Source: Saprospiraceae bacterium UBA7328
GTDB taxonomy: Bacteria > Bacteroidota > Bacteroidia > Chitinophagales > Saprospiraceae
Length of the DNA: 8,416 nt
Assembly (NCBI GenBank): GCA_002471345.1
Contig: DKPS01000144.1
Span: 1-8,416, forward strand
Direction: 5' to 3'
Positions 1 through 8,300 of this stretch are shown here, piece after piece. Positions within the stretch are counted from its first letter, which is position 1. Each line of letters opens with the position of its first letter. Under the pieces are notes generated by a model. The model was given only the letters and a program-made list of their open reading frames with translations, was not told the origin of the DNA and searched no databases. Position numbers and translations under genes: made by a program.

Positions 1-3000
1 ATTCTACTACAATCATTTCTTTAGATGCTTTGAAATTTCCAGATTCTAAGGTATAAAATACAACACCTGATGAAATCCCGAGTCCCTTCTTAGCAACCTG
101 TATTTTATTCAACCCATCTTCAAATTCTTGATCGATTTGTTTTAATAATTTCCCATTTACATCAAACAACTTTAAAGTTCCATGACCATTAATAGGAAGA
201 ACAAATGAAATCTCAGTATAATCTGAGAATGGATTTGGAGTATTTTGAAAGAGCTCATACTCACCATAAGTCATGCTTCCTCCTCGCTCAAAATTCAAAC
301 CAATTTGAATTGATTCGTACTTATCTGAATATACTTCAGAATTAAGCTTTTTGTTATCTAGTGTAAATACCTCACTTAATCTTCCTGATCTTTTAGCTTT
401 GAATTCTAGAATAAAGAGCTCCTCACCCGAATTAAAAACACCTTGATGATCATTCCACGAAGAAGTGAGTATTCCATCAGATAATTCTTTCATTCCAAAA
501 TTATCAGATGTGAGATCTATTGTTTCACCTTTAAATGAAGCAAATTCTAGAATTTCTGGATCATATTGTAAGGCATATTGTAGTCCAACAATTTTGCCAG
601 CACCGATAATCTTTATAGGAACACTGATTGCTTCACCTGGAGAAAATTCTTGATCTTCAATTACCATAGAGCCTGTAGTTCTTCCAGACACTCTCAATCC
701 AGTAATGTCAACAGTCTCATTGACATCTCCGATCTTCATACCTACGAAATCAATATTCATGTCCTCTTCAAGTAGATCAATTTTATATCCTTCTGAAAAA
801 TTCTCTTTTAATGGATCCCTTCTAGATCTAAACTCATAAGATTGGTCTATAAATCTCCATGAAGTATTATTTGTAAAATGATCTGAGACATTCAAAATCA
901 CTTTTCTTAGTTCAATCATATCAATTGCAGATATGCTTTGATCGTTGTTCACATCTGCTGCAATAATTTTATATGGGGTTTCCAGTCTTTCTAAACCCAA
1001 TATGTGCTTTTGGATTAACACTAAATCTAATGTTGATACTCCGTTGAGAATATCCTTGTCCAAACTTGGTACTATATTATATGAGTCTCCTAACTCCATA
1101 GATGGAAATGCATATATCCCATCTACATCTGTAATAGCACCTAAGTTAGATTCACTCGTATTCGTGCCTTTCAGAAGGACTTCAACCGTTGGAATATTAA
1201 TTCCTTTTTCAGTTTTTACTTTTCCTGCTATTAGGGCTTTATTAGTATTGGTAATATCTGGATCATTAAGTACAGGGGCAAGACAAGTATTATGAGTATC
1301 ATACAGTACAAAATTAGAATGACATAATGACGAACTAATAATCAATGTGTCTTTTACTCCATTATTTTCAATCTCTATCACTGCCAATATATAAATATCC
1401 ATATCTACTATAGAAGAATCTGCACCGGCTAGGGGATTATAATCAACACAAGTAAGAGTTTTAGAAGGCACAAAAGAATCAGAAGCAAATGAGTAAATGA
1501 TGTCATATCCACAGGCATGATCACTTGATCCTATGTTGTATTCATTTGCCCAAACCACTATTTGACTTCCGCCGCCACTTACTTGTGATACTGGTCCCGT
1601 CATACTTGTTCGGCATATTGCATCTGGAGAAATACTATAGATAACTGTAAAAAGCTGTTCGCATACTACAGTGTTTCCACATTGGTCATTTAGCTTCCAT
1701 ATTGCCTTATGCTGACCATGAGCAAAAGATGAAGTTAATGTGGCCACACTTTCGTTGTTTTCTTCAGACGGTGTAATATTGAAATTTTGGTCGATGCTTC
1801 CATCATTATTTAGGTCAATATCAACTGTCCAAATTAGATTTTCAGGAGATGTACAAATATCACTTCCTCTTTGTGTGAGTGATATTAATCCATTATCACA
1901 TGAAGATGCTTGTACTATAGTATCCAAGCAAACTCCTCCATTTGACAATACAGGGGCTATTGTATCTTTTAATGTAATTATTTGGCTTTTTGTAGAAATC
2001 ACTTTTGCGGGTTCTGCGCACCAATCAATAATAGTCCATTCTCTTATAATGGATAAACATGCATCTCCGGTAGAATTATTCTTTCTGACCATAAGGTCAC
2101 TATGGGCATCTCCTAAAAGACTACATCCATCTTCTGATATAATTGGTCTGCCTATAATATCAGGCTCTGCATCTGAAGCAACACCACATGCATGAATAGT
2201 TGTGTCAGAAGGGAATTGAATATCTTTAATATCCAAAGTATCAGCCCTTGTAATTGTTATGGTTTGTACACATGATACAGTATACCCATTTGCAATAACT
2301 GTAAATGTTCTTTCTATTGTACCGGCACTACACTTATCAGCGACTCTTTGTGCAACTACATTGACTTGACCCTCACAATTTCCAGACCACACACCATCGA
2401 CAAGACTTTTTCCTGATTCTACACCAAGAACCATATCTCCAGGTAGGTCTATAGTATTTTGTTCTCCTGGTTTGACCAAATTACCAAAAATTGAATATGT
2501 AGAATCTGTGATAATATCATATTCACAATCAATTGTGATATCTGGTGGGCAATGGAGGGTGGGTCTCCTTTTATCCTGTATATCAATTCGAGCCATGCAT
2601 TGGTTTGCATTGCCATTTTCATCAATACCTCTTAAAACAACAGTATCTTGAGTACCTCCATCAGCACAGCAATATTCTATATTAGTAGAACATAAATCAT
2701 CTCTTACTATATAATCTATTCCATTAAGAGTCCCTGACTTTTCAAAGATTCTTCCACACACACCAGTCATTGAGTCCAATGGAACGTAATCCATACCGTC
2801 ACTTAAGACTCCACCTACATTCAGGTCTCTCAATTCATCAAAACGAGATATATCTACCATTCTGGTAAGACATAATGATTCCATTGTACAATCATCAAAC
2901 GATCCATTATTCACAGATAATGCTGGAAGTCTCACCCCGCTATCATTTGATAGACTGACTGATACATATTCCTTACAAATCATAATTGGAGCAGTTTCAT

Positions 3001-5170
3001 CTACTACATCTATGAAAATAGTGTCAGAGGTAACATTATGACAATCATCAAATGCTGTATATATAACTGTATCGCGACCAAGCGGCAGATTAAGTTCTCC
3101 TCCATCCACATGGGAATAAGTATTGTCCTCTGTACTCAATCCACCAACAACAATCCCATTTATAACTCTCACCAAAACCTTATTTGGTTGACCATTAAAT
3201 GAACATTGATCTGAAATACTAAGCAAAGGTGGTATTTGCATATTTCTTGAACAATTATTTTGGTTAGTGGTCACCTTCATATCTGCTGGTACTTCGATGA
3301 CTGGCCCTGTTGTATCCTGTATTTCTATTGTTTGATTGATTTCGAGAGTGGTCTCTCTATTACATACCCACTCACTGATTGTCCATGTTCTGACTACTTT
3401 TCTTACACATCCTATTGGAGGAAGGACTATATCCCTGACCGATGTGATAGTTTTACATATCTCAAGCATTTTGGCAACACTTGAATGAGGATTTGAAACA
3501 TTTGAAGGAAAAAACTGGACAAAAATGGTGTCACCATTTATTATAGTATCTATTTTAGGTACTCCTGCACCGTATAGTGTATCCCCTTCACCGTTTATAA
3601 TAAAATCTACTGGATCAGGAATTCCATCATTGTTTTCATCCGCAAATGGCTTTTCAGTATCACAAATAAAAGCTGTGGTATCATTTGGCATCAATGGATT
3701 ATTATTAACTAAATAATCCAATGGATTCATAAGTCCTTCTATATCAAGGATCCCTCCAGTAGGTGTATTGTTGCTCAGATCTGAATCAAGTCGCTTGATA
3801 TCTATAGTGTCCATACATGTATTAGACACATTATTAAAATTATCTACAGCATTAAAAGTTCTAATTACTCTTTTGACTATTGAATCATTAGGGAATGCTG
3901 GTAATAAATTACAATCAGTTACAATCTCTTGATTGATTAAATTTATAGTAGGGTCTAAATCACAATCCATCACTACTACATTAGACATATCTGTAGCATC
4001 AAAATCAAAACAGCTTACTACATAAGAAGTATCACACACCAGTACAGGTGCCCTCTTATCTTCTAATAATAAATTCCCCCAACATGAATTGCTTACTCCA
4101 CCTCCACTGGAATGTACTTCTAAGAAAAGTGGTTGTAAAATCAGACTACTTGCATCTTGAATCCTAATGGTATCAAAGCTTCCTGACCCTACATTTATTG
4201 TAGGAATTACGATCCCATTAGGTGTTTTCACAACTAAACTGTCCATCAGAGACATTACACATGGAGAACTCTGACCAGCTAATATCATTCCGATATAAAT
4301 GTCAGCCATACACTCAGCATCTACCTGAACGTTAATATCACTATTACAAGCCACTACAGGTTCATCAGATCCTTCTCCCACTGTAGTAATATGTGTAATA
4401 CTATCGAGACAAGAACCAGAATAAACAATAATTTTAGTTTCAAACTGCCCGGCGGCAATTGTTCCAAATACATTTAATATTTGGGAGGACTCAATGGCAC
4501 TTAAAGTAGTTGGACTTCCAAAAGATTGACCAAGTGATGAATCATCAACCCGTCTTGTTTCATGCATCACAGAGTCCAACGATCCTATAAGAAAGTTGAG
4601 CTCTATATCAAAAGTTCCATCACTATCACCATTACATGTTGGTCTAACTATGTTTAAAGAGGAAGCCGTTAGATTTACATCATTGGATACATCTGGAACA
4701 TTCGTTGGAGATTCTGGTGAAAATGCAGCTGTGCCTGATCCTGTCATCATCGTTCCTGAGCCTGTCATGCTTAGTTTTTGAAAAGTCCATAAGCCTGCTG
4801 AATCTAAAGGAGGCACCACTCCCATAAAAATATCTGTACTCGTAGTATTTGTACAAGGATCTAAAATTAAACCTCCACAAGATTCGGTGATAGTAATTTT
4901 AGAAAAATCAGATATTCCTGGAACATCTTTAGCAATGGTAAGAGAGCCATTAGCAACTACATTGTTTATACCTGTGCCTACAGTCACTTGATAACAATTA
5001 GCAGCATGAGCAGGCCAAAGAATAGTAAAGCTATCCTTGCAAGCCACCAGAACGGAGACTTGATCTATTGTGTCCAAACCACCAGTACAACTCTGTGAAA
5101 ATATATTTGAGTTAATAGAAAAGAATAACACTTGTACCAAAGCGACAATCCTCAAATATTTGTATTTCAT
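1..5170 (-). CDS. Giant T9SS-secreted modular surface protein with HYR-like, dockerin-like and cohesin-like domains (3' end just cut off)
   Basis: The frame is open from ATG at 5170 to the left edge: 1723 residues, no stop, no frameshift. Order of parts: signal peptide (1-25); N-terminal region without a recognised family (to about 264); 'GSDEP..ACN' module (265-372); Ig/HYR-like modules (about 373-1315), the clearest HYR at 620-722; carboxypeptidase-regulatory-like beta domain (about 1315-1362); dockerin-like domain (1364-1430); 'KIGDVN' block (1479-1484); cohesin-like domain (about 1497-1632); T9SS type A sorting domain (1640-1723, N-T-P-N-P-F at 1643-1648). The protein ends E-M-I-V-V-E and the next base is T, so the stop is probably just outside. 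ATG at 5182 is an alternative start (M-D-L-T-M-K...); I prefer 5170 because it gives a clean signal peptide. Many cysteines and no catalytic motif suggest a structural adhesin or matrix protein. It lies 219 bases downstream of a paralogue. Gene and domain plan are certain; adhesion is inferred. Confidence 0.93.
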   Translation of the reverse strand, partial: MKYKYLRIVALVQVLFFSINSNIFSQSCTGGLDTIDQVSVLVACKDSFTILWPAHAANCYQVTVGTGINNVVANGSLTIAKDVPGISDFSKITITESCGGLILDPCTNTTSTDIFMGVVPPLDSAGLWTFQKLSMTGSGTMMTGSGTAAFSPESPTNVPDVSNDVNLTASSLNIVRPTCNGDSDGTFDIELNFLIGSLDSVMHETRRVDDSSLGQSFGSPTTLSAIESSQILNVFGTIAAGQFETKIIVYSGSCLDSITHITTVGEGSDEPVVACNSDINVQVDAECMADIYIGMILAGQSSPCVMSLMDSLVVKTPNGIVIPTINVGSGSFDTIRIQDASSLILQPLFLEVHSSGGGVSNSCWGNLLLEDKRAPVLVCDTSYVVSCFDFDATDMSNVVVMDCDLDPTINLINQEIVTDCNLLPAFPNDSIVKRVIRTFNAVDNFNNVSNTCMDTIDIKRLDSDLSNNTPTGGILDIEGLMNPLDYLVNNNPLMPNDTTAFICDTEKPFADENNDGIPDPVDFIINGEGDTLYGAGVPKIDTIINGDTIFVQFFPSNVSNPHSSVAKMLEICKTITSVRDIVLPPIGCVRKVVRTWTISEWVCNRETTLEINQTIEIQDTTGPVIEVPADMKVTTNQNNCSRNMQIPPLLSISDQCSFNGQPNKVLVRVINGIVVGGLSTEDNTYSHVDGGELNLPLGRDTVIYTAFDDCHNVTSDTIFIDVVDETAPIMICKEYVSVSLSNDSGVRLPALSVNNGSFDDCTMESLCLTRMVDISRFDELRDLNVGGVLSDGMDYVPLDSMTGVCGRIFEKSGTLNGIDYIVRDDLCSTNIEYCCADGGTQDTVVLRGIDENGNANQCMARIDIQDKRRPTLHCPPDITIDCEYDIITDSTYSIFGNLVKPGEQNTIDLPGDMVLGVESGKSLVDGVWSGNCEGQVNVVAQRVADKCSAGTIERTFTVIANGYTVSCVQTITITRADTLDIKDIQFPSDTTIHACGVASDAEPDIIGRPIISEDGCSLLGDAHSDLMVRKNNSTGDACLSIIREWTIIDWCAEPAKVISTKSQIITLKDTIAPVLSNGGVCLDTIVQASSCDNGLISLTQRGSDICTSPENLIWTVDIDLNNDGSIDQNFNITPSEENNESVATLTSSFAHGQHKAIWKLNDQCGNTVVCEQLFTVIYSISPDAICRTSMTGPVSQVSGGGSQIVVWANEYNIGSSDHACGYDIIYSFASDSFVPSKTLTCVDYNPLAGADSSIVDMDIYILAVIEIENNGVKDTLIISSSLCHSNFVLYDTHNTCLAPVLNDPDITNTNKALIAGKVKTEKGINIPTVEVLLKGTNTSESNLGAITDVDGIYAFPSMELGDSYNIVPSLDKDILNGVSTLDLVLIQKHILGLERLETPYKIIAADVNNDQSISAIDMIELRKVILNVSDHFTNNTSWRFIDQSYEFRSRRDPLKENFSEGYKIDLLEEDMNIDFVGMKIGDVNETVDITGLRVSGRTTGSMVIEDQEFSPGEAISVPIKIIGAGKIVGLQYALQYDPEILEFASFKGETIDLTSDNFGMKELSDGILTSSWNDHQGVFNSGEELFILEFKAKRSGRLSEVFTLDNKKLNSEVYSDKYESIQIGLNFERGGSMTYGEYELFQNTPNPFSDYTEISFVLPINGHGTLKLFDVNGKLLKQIDQEFEDGLNKIQVAKKGLGISSGVVFYTLESGNFKASKEMIVVE
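2..253 (-). other. T9SS type A C-terminal sorting domain, downstream protein
   Basis: Residues 1640-1723 begin Y-E-L-F-Q-N-T-P-N-P-F and continue with T-E-I-S-F-V-L-P, L-K-L-F-D-V-N-G-K-L-L and a Y-T-L-E-S-G...K-E-M-I-V-V-E ending. This is the standard T9SS type A domain that directs export through the outer membrane and is normally cleaved on attachment to the surface. It looks complete to within the stop codon. Confidence 0.93.
275..682 (-). other. Cohesin-like domain, downstream protein
   Basis: Residues about 1497-1632 follow the dockerin-like region. They show the cohesin outline: P-G-E-A-I-S-V-P-I-K-I (first strands), V-G-L-Q-Y-A-L-Q-Y-D-P-E-I-L-E-F (the F-x-L-x-Y-D-P-x-x-L signature), then E-E-L-F-I-L-E-F-K-A-K near the end. 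The fold call rests on this pattern only; an unrelated beta-sandwich with the same spacing is possible. Confidence 0.68.
881..1081 (-). other. Dockerin-like calcium-binding domain, downstream protein
   Basis: Residues 1364-1430 hold two F-hand-like repeats. The second loop is textbook: D1406, N1408, D1410, S1412 and D1417, followed by helix M-I-E-L-R-K-V-I-L. The first loop is partly degenerate: D1371, D1373 and D1382 are kept, but position 5 is leucine; its helix is L-D-L-V-L-I-Q-K-H-I-L-G. Dockerins bind cohesins in cellulosomes; in T9SS proteins without glycosidases their partner is generally unknown. Confidence 0.82.
3005..3313 (-). other. HYR-like (hyalin repeat) module, downstream protein
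   Basis: Residues 620-722 have the classic HYR outline. They open with D-T-T-G-P-V-I-E-V-P, contain L-P-L-G-R-D-T-V-I-Y-T-A-F-D-D-C near the end, and finish with an I-F-I-D-V-V-D strand that runs straight into the next module's D-E-T-A-P. HYR domains are Ig-fold extracellular modules linked to adhesion; binding partners here are unknown. Confidence 0.7.
4055..4378 (-). other. 'GSDEP..ACN' module of the downstream protein
   Basis: Residues 265-372 start with G-S-D-E-P-V-V-A-C-N, pass through I-Y-I-G-M-I-L-A-G-Q-S and end with N-S-C-W-G-N-L-L-L-E-D-K. The upstream protein has the same unit (G-S-D-V-P..A-C-N, G-M-M-L-P-G-Q-S, R-C-W-G-V-V-T-V-R-D). The C-W-G...E-D pattern closes the module and leads into the next Ig-like repeat. 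I know similar units from large Bacteroidota surface proteins but cannot name a Pfam family with certainty. It is probably a beta-sandwich stabilised by a disulfide (inference). Confidence 0.6.
5096..5170 (-). other. Sec signal peptide of the downstream surface protein
   Basis: Residues 1-25 show a basic start (M-K-Y-K-Y-L-R), a hydrophobic core (I-V-A-L-V-Q-V-L-F-F) and a polar stretch ending I-F-S before Q26. Cleavage after S25 would leave an N-terminal glutamine, which fits the described Bacteroidetes 'Q-rule' for signal peptidase I substrates. C28 follows soon after, but S-Q-S before it is a poor lipobox, so a lipoprotein is less likely. This peptide would carry the protein to the periplasm before T9SS export. 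Confidence 0.85.
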
Positions 5171-5195
5171 AGTTAGATCCATTTATATTCATTTC

Positions 5196-5222
5196 AGTCA
5201 TTATGTTTTTACAATAATGACT
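5196..5222 (-). promoter_or_regulatory. Perfect 9-base inverted repeat upstream of the downstream gene's start
   Basis: The arms AGTCATTAT (5196-5204) and ATAATGACT (5214-5222) are perfectly complementary around a 9-base loop. In the minus-strand message it would form a hairpin ending 25 bases before ATG at 5170 (13 bases before the alternative ATG at 5182). No T-tract follows it in the direction of transcription, so it is not an obvious terminator. It may be a leader hairpin affecting translation or RNA stability, or a protein-binding operator. Confidence 0.5.
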
Positions 5223-5247
5223 CACCTAAAACACTTGATTTAATATT

Positions 5248-5265
5248 TCCACTTGGCAAAGTGGA
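5248..5265 (-). other. Small hairpin in the intergenic region
   Basis: TCCACTT (5248-5254) pairs perfectly with AAGTGGA (5259-5265) around a 4-base loop, a compact 7-base-pair stem richer in G+C than its surroundings. On the minus strand it is followed by AATATTAAATC, not a T-run, so it is a poor intrinsic terminator. It may be part of a structured leader together with the inverted repeat at 5196-5222. Confidence 0.35.
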
Positions 5266-5333
5266 TTGTAGGATCTATTAAAGGATAACATCATGCAACT
5301 CTCAATTACATGTACCTCATTTTCAATATCTTA

Positions 5334-5341
5334 CAAATATA
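5334..5341 (-). promoter_or_regulatory. Candidate Bacteroidota -7 promoter element
   Basis: The minus strand reads TATATTTG here, an exact match to the Bacteroidota -7 consensus TAnnTTTG. No convincing TTTG/TTG -33 box lies 19-21 bases upstream, so support is weak. If real, it would give a leader of about 150 bases containing both intergenic hairpins before the downstream gene. The alternative is read-through from the upstream gene. Confidence 0.25.
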
Positions 5342-5389
5342 ATTAAATCATAATATGATTACATACCATAAAAACGGTAGATAAAACAA

Positions 5390-8300
5390 TTACTTTTTAT
5401 TAATAAGTAAAATATCATTCTGAACACCTCTATCAGTTTCTATATTGACTATATAGGATCCAGAAGAGGGGAAAACTGTGGTTGGTAATGAAAACTTTTT
5501 ATTATTAGATTTAGACAGGTTGATTATTTCTTTTCCAGCAATATCCACGATAGTAAAAGAGATAATTTCAGAAACATCTTTAGCAATTTCGAAATTCACT
5601 CTTTCTACAGCTGGGTTTGGAAAGACTTCAAAAATCTTATCTAAAGAAGAAAAATTATTTTGATCTTTTTGATACCAAGCTAATTCTACAGCGTGTCTTT
5701 TGAGCTCCGAAGAATAAAGTTCACTATTTTCACTTATTGTGAATACCTCTTTTGACTCAACATTCTTTGAGGACTCTAGGCTTAAAATTCCAAGCTCAAT
5801 TATATTACTAGCATTGAATTCTCCAAATCCAATAATCTGCAGTGAAGTTCCAGAATAAGTCCATTGAATGGAAATACCAGAACCAAATCTATCAGAAGGC
5901 GTGAATGTTACATCATTCAAGTCATGAGATTCTAAAGTGAGATGGAATGACACCATACCATCTTTCGGTAAGATAGAAATTGGAAGTTCATGTCTTTTAT
6001 TAGGATCCAGTGCAATTTCTTCCAACAGTACAGAGACTGAACCATTTTCTCTTCCTGATGCTTCATTGTAAATGTTTCCATTCACATCACCAATTTTCAC
6101 AGCTCGAAAATCTATATCTGTTGGCTGGATTGGAATAAGTTCGCTAGAGGTATAAATTATGTCATTAGCGACTTGATTTTCCTCTAAGAATATCCAAGGA
6201 AGCGCAACTCTATTAGGAAGATCTAAAATCGAGTTTTGTAACCCAATCAAGTCTCTAACTGACACTTCACCAGACTGATCTATATCAGCTGCAAGCTCTA
6301 AATAATTGTTATTAAGAGGTTGAAGTCCAAGAATATGTTTTTGAATCAAAAATAAATCGAGACTTGATATACCACTCAATTCATTACCATAACCCTCAAT
6401 CATTATAGATAAATCATCGGAAGCGGATAGGTTAGGTAGGTTCACCAGTCCTTTTTCATCAGTTATATATTTCGTAGAATTATTGTTCTTACTGATCAAA
6501 GTTACCTCTAGTCCTCCAAGTCCAATATCAAAAGGATCTGAAACTCTTCCTATCAGTAGATTTACCCCTGAATTTGTAAAAGTATCTCTTACAGTTACCA
6601 TACTTGTACATGAAGCTGAACTGCCATCTATATCTGTAGCTGTTACTACCAGTTGGACTACTGCATTTGTATCAGCTCTTACTAATGTATCTCTTGATAA
6701 ATCGACACTAATATCAAAACCACAATTGTCACTTAAATTGGTGATAAATAATGAGCTATCATTTAAAATAAACTCACCAGATGCATTTAGATAGACAATC
6801 GTATCCCTGCATCCTATAGTAGGTGCTGTGCCATCTTTTGGGTCTATAAATACAGTCAAAGTATTTGTTAGGCCAAAAGAATCTCTGGCCATGAGTTCCA
6901 CCTCTACAAGAGTATCTGTATCGACACAGCAAATATTAATACTCTGCCCAAAAATAGTATCACTAGGTATGCCACATTCTGAACTCAATCTTCTGATAAA
7001 TATCGAGTCCAATGCACAATTATCGTCTATATCAAAAGCTTGTGAAAATAGATTTATCGGAATTAATGTGTTACCTGTACCACTATGAGTTACTTGAATT
7101 AAGGTAGGCCCATTTATAGTAGGAGGTGTATTGTCTTCCACTGAAATGGTATCCATACAAGAAGTCTCATTCCCACAATCATCTCTCGCTATATATTCTA
7201 CTATATTTTCACCTACTGGCATAAAAACTGAATCCATATTCTGTATAAATATGCCACCAACCCTAACATCATAAGTTATTAAACTATCGTCAGAGCAAAC
7301 ATCAGTTGCACTGAAACTAGGAATTACAAAATAAGCACCACAAGTATCAAGAGTAGTTAAAATTTTCCTACTTCCATTAGCATCACCTACAGGGCATACA
7401 AGTACAGGAGGTAAGGTATCAAGTAGCGTAATATACTGTACCGTATCTGTCATTGTGTTATTACACCAATCAATTGCTAGCCAAGTTCTTTCTACCTTTT
7501 TCATTCCACTACATCCAGTTGGTATCGTCCTGTCTGTAAACCCTACTTGAAGTTTACAATAAGTCACCAATGTATCTATGTCAAAATTTAGCCCACCAGT
7601 ATTGCTGATTGCAAAAGAAGTATCTGGGCAATAAATGGTAGTATCACCAGGAAATATTAAGGTATCAAAGGGTATATTTTCTATTAAGATATTTGAAACA
7701 GCATTTATTATTCCTCCGGATGGGTTTCTTATTATCCATGTCCGCTCTATGAACTTTAAAGTATCACCTGAGTCACAATCCCCAGGTGTCTTAATATCTG
7801 AAAATGTGATGTTATAACTCGACAAATCATCACAATTAGTAGCAATGTTTAACAAATTTTCAGAAGTTAAGAAGTCCATATTATCCAAACAACTTATCAC
7901 AGTATCACGTGCTGTAACAGTTGGAATAGATATATCCCTGACAGTTACAACTCCCCAACACCTCTGATTATAAACTGTATCTAGTACTACCACTTTTACA
8001 TTCTTCCCTACATGAGAACAATCTATAAAGTTGGTGTTTGTACCATCTATGTATGTAATTCTATTCACTGTGGATTGACCAGGAAGCATCATTCCGGGTG
8101 TGACAACTGATCCACTACCTGTCAAAGATATTTTTACATATCCATTACAGGCTAATGTGGGCACATCTGACCCAGGTTGAATTACGGTTTGTATATTACT
8201 CAATGTGTCAATACATCTTCCCCTATAGGCTATTATTTGATTCGTATATGTGCCTGCTCCTACATTTGCAATACAAAATGAATTTTCATCAGCAGAATTG

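Noticed and set aside
1740..2195. A 151-codon open frame on the plus strand, and similar plus-strand frames at 945-1295, 6483-6794 and 6828-7088
   Set aside because: They lie fully opposite the two large minus-strand genes, whose translations show recognisable domains; the plus-strand translations show no family features and no plausible start context.
4680..4880. A 66-codon minus-strand open frame
   Set aside because: It is in another frame inside the downstream gene, which is intact through this stretch.
1..5170. A cellulosome or polysaccharide utilisation locus, suggested by the dockerin and cohesin domains
   Set aside because: No glycoside hydrolase, carbohydrate-binding module, SusC/SusD-like protein or sugar-sensing regulator is visible; the domains sit on repeat-rich structural proteins.
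5226..5294. A 22-codon minus-strand ATG frame in the intergenic region
   Set aside because: Such a short frame is expected by chance, it overlaps the hairpin, and it shows no hydrophobic segment or other sign of a real small protein.
5346..5360. AATCAT/ATGATT inverted repeat 30 bases after the upstream stop, as a terminator
   Set aside because: The stem is 6 base pairs with a 3-base loop, is almost all A-T, and has no clear T-tract on the minus strand; it is too weak to call.
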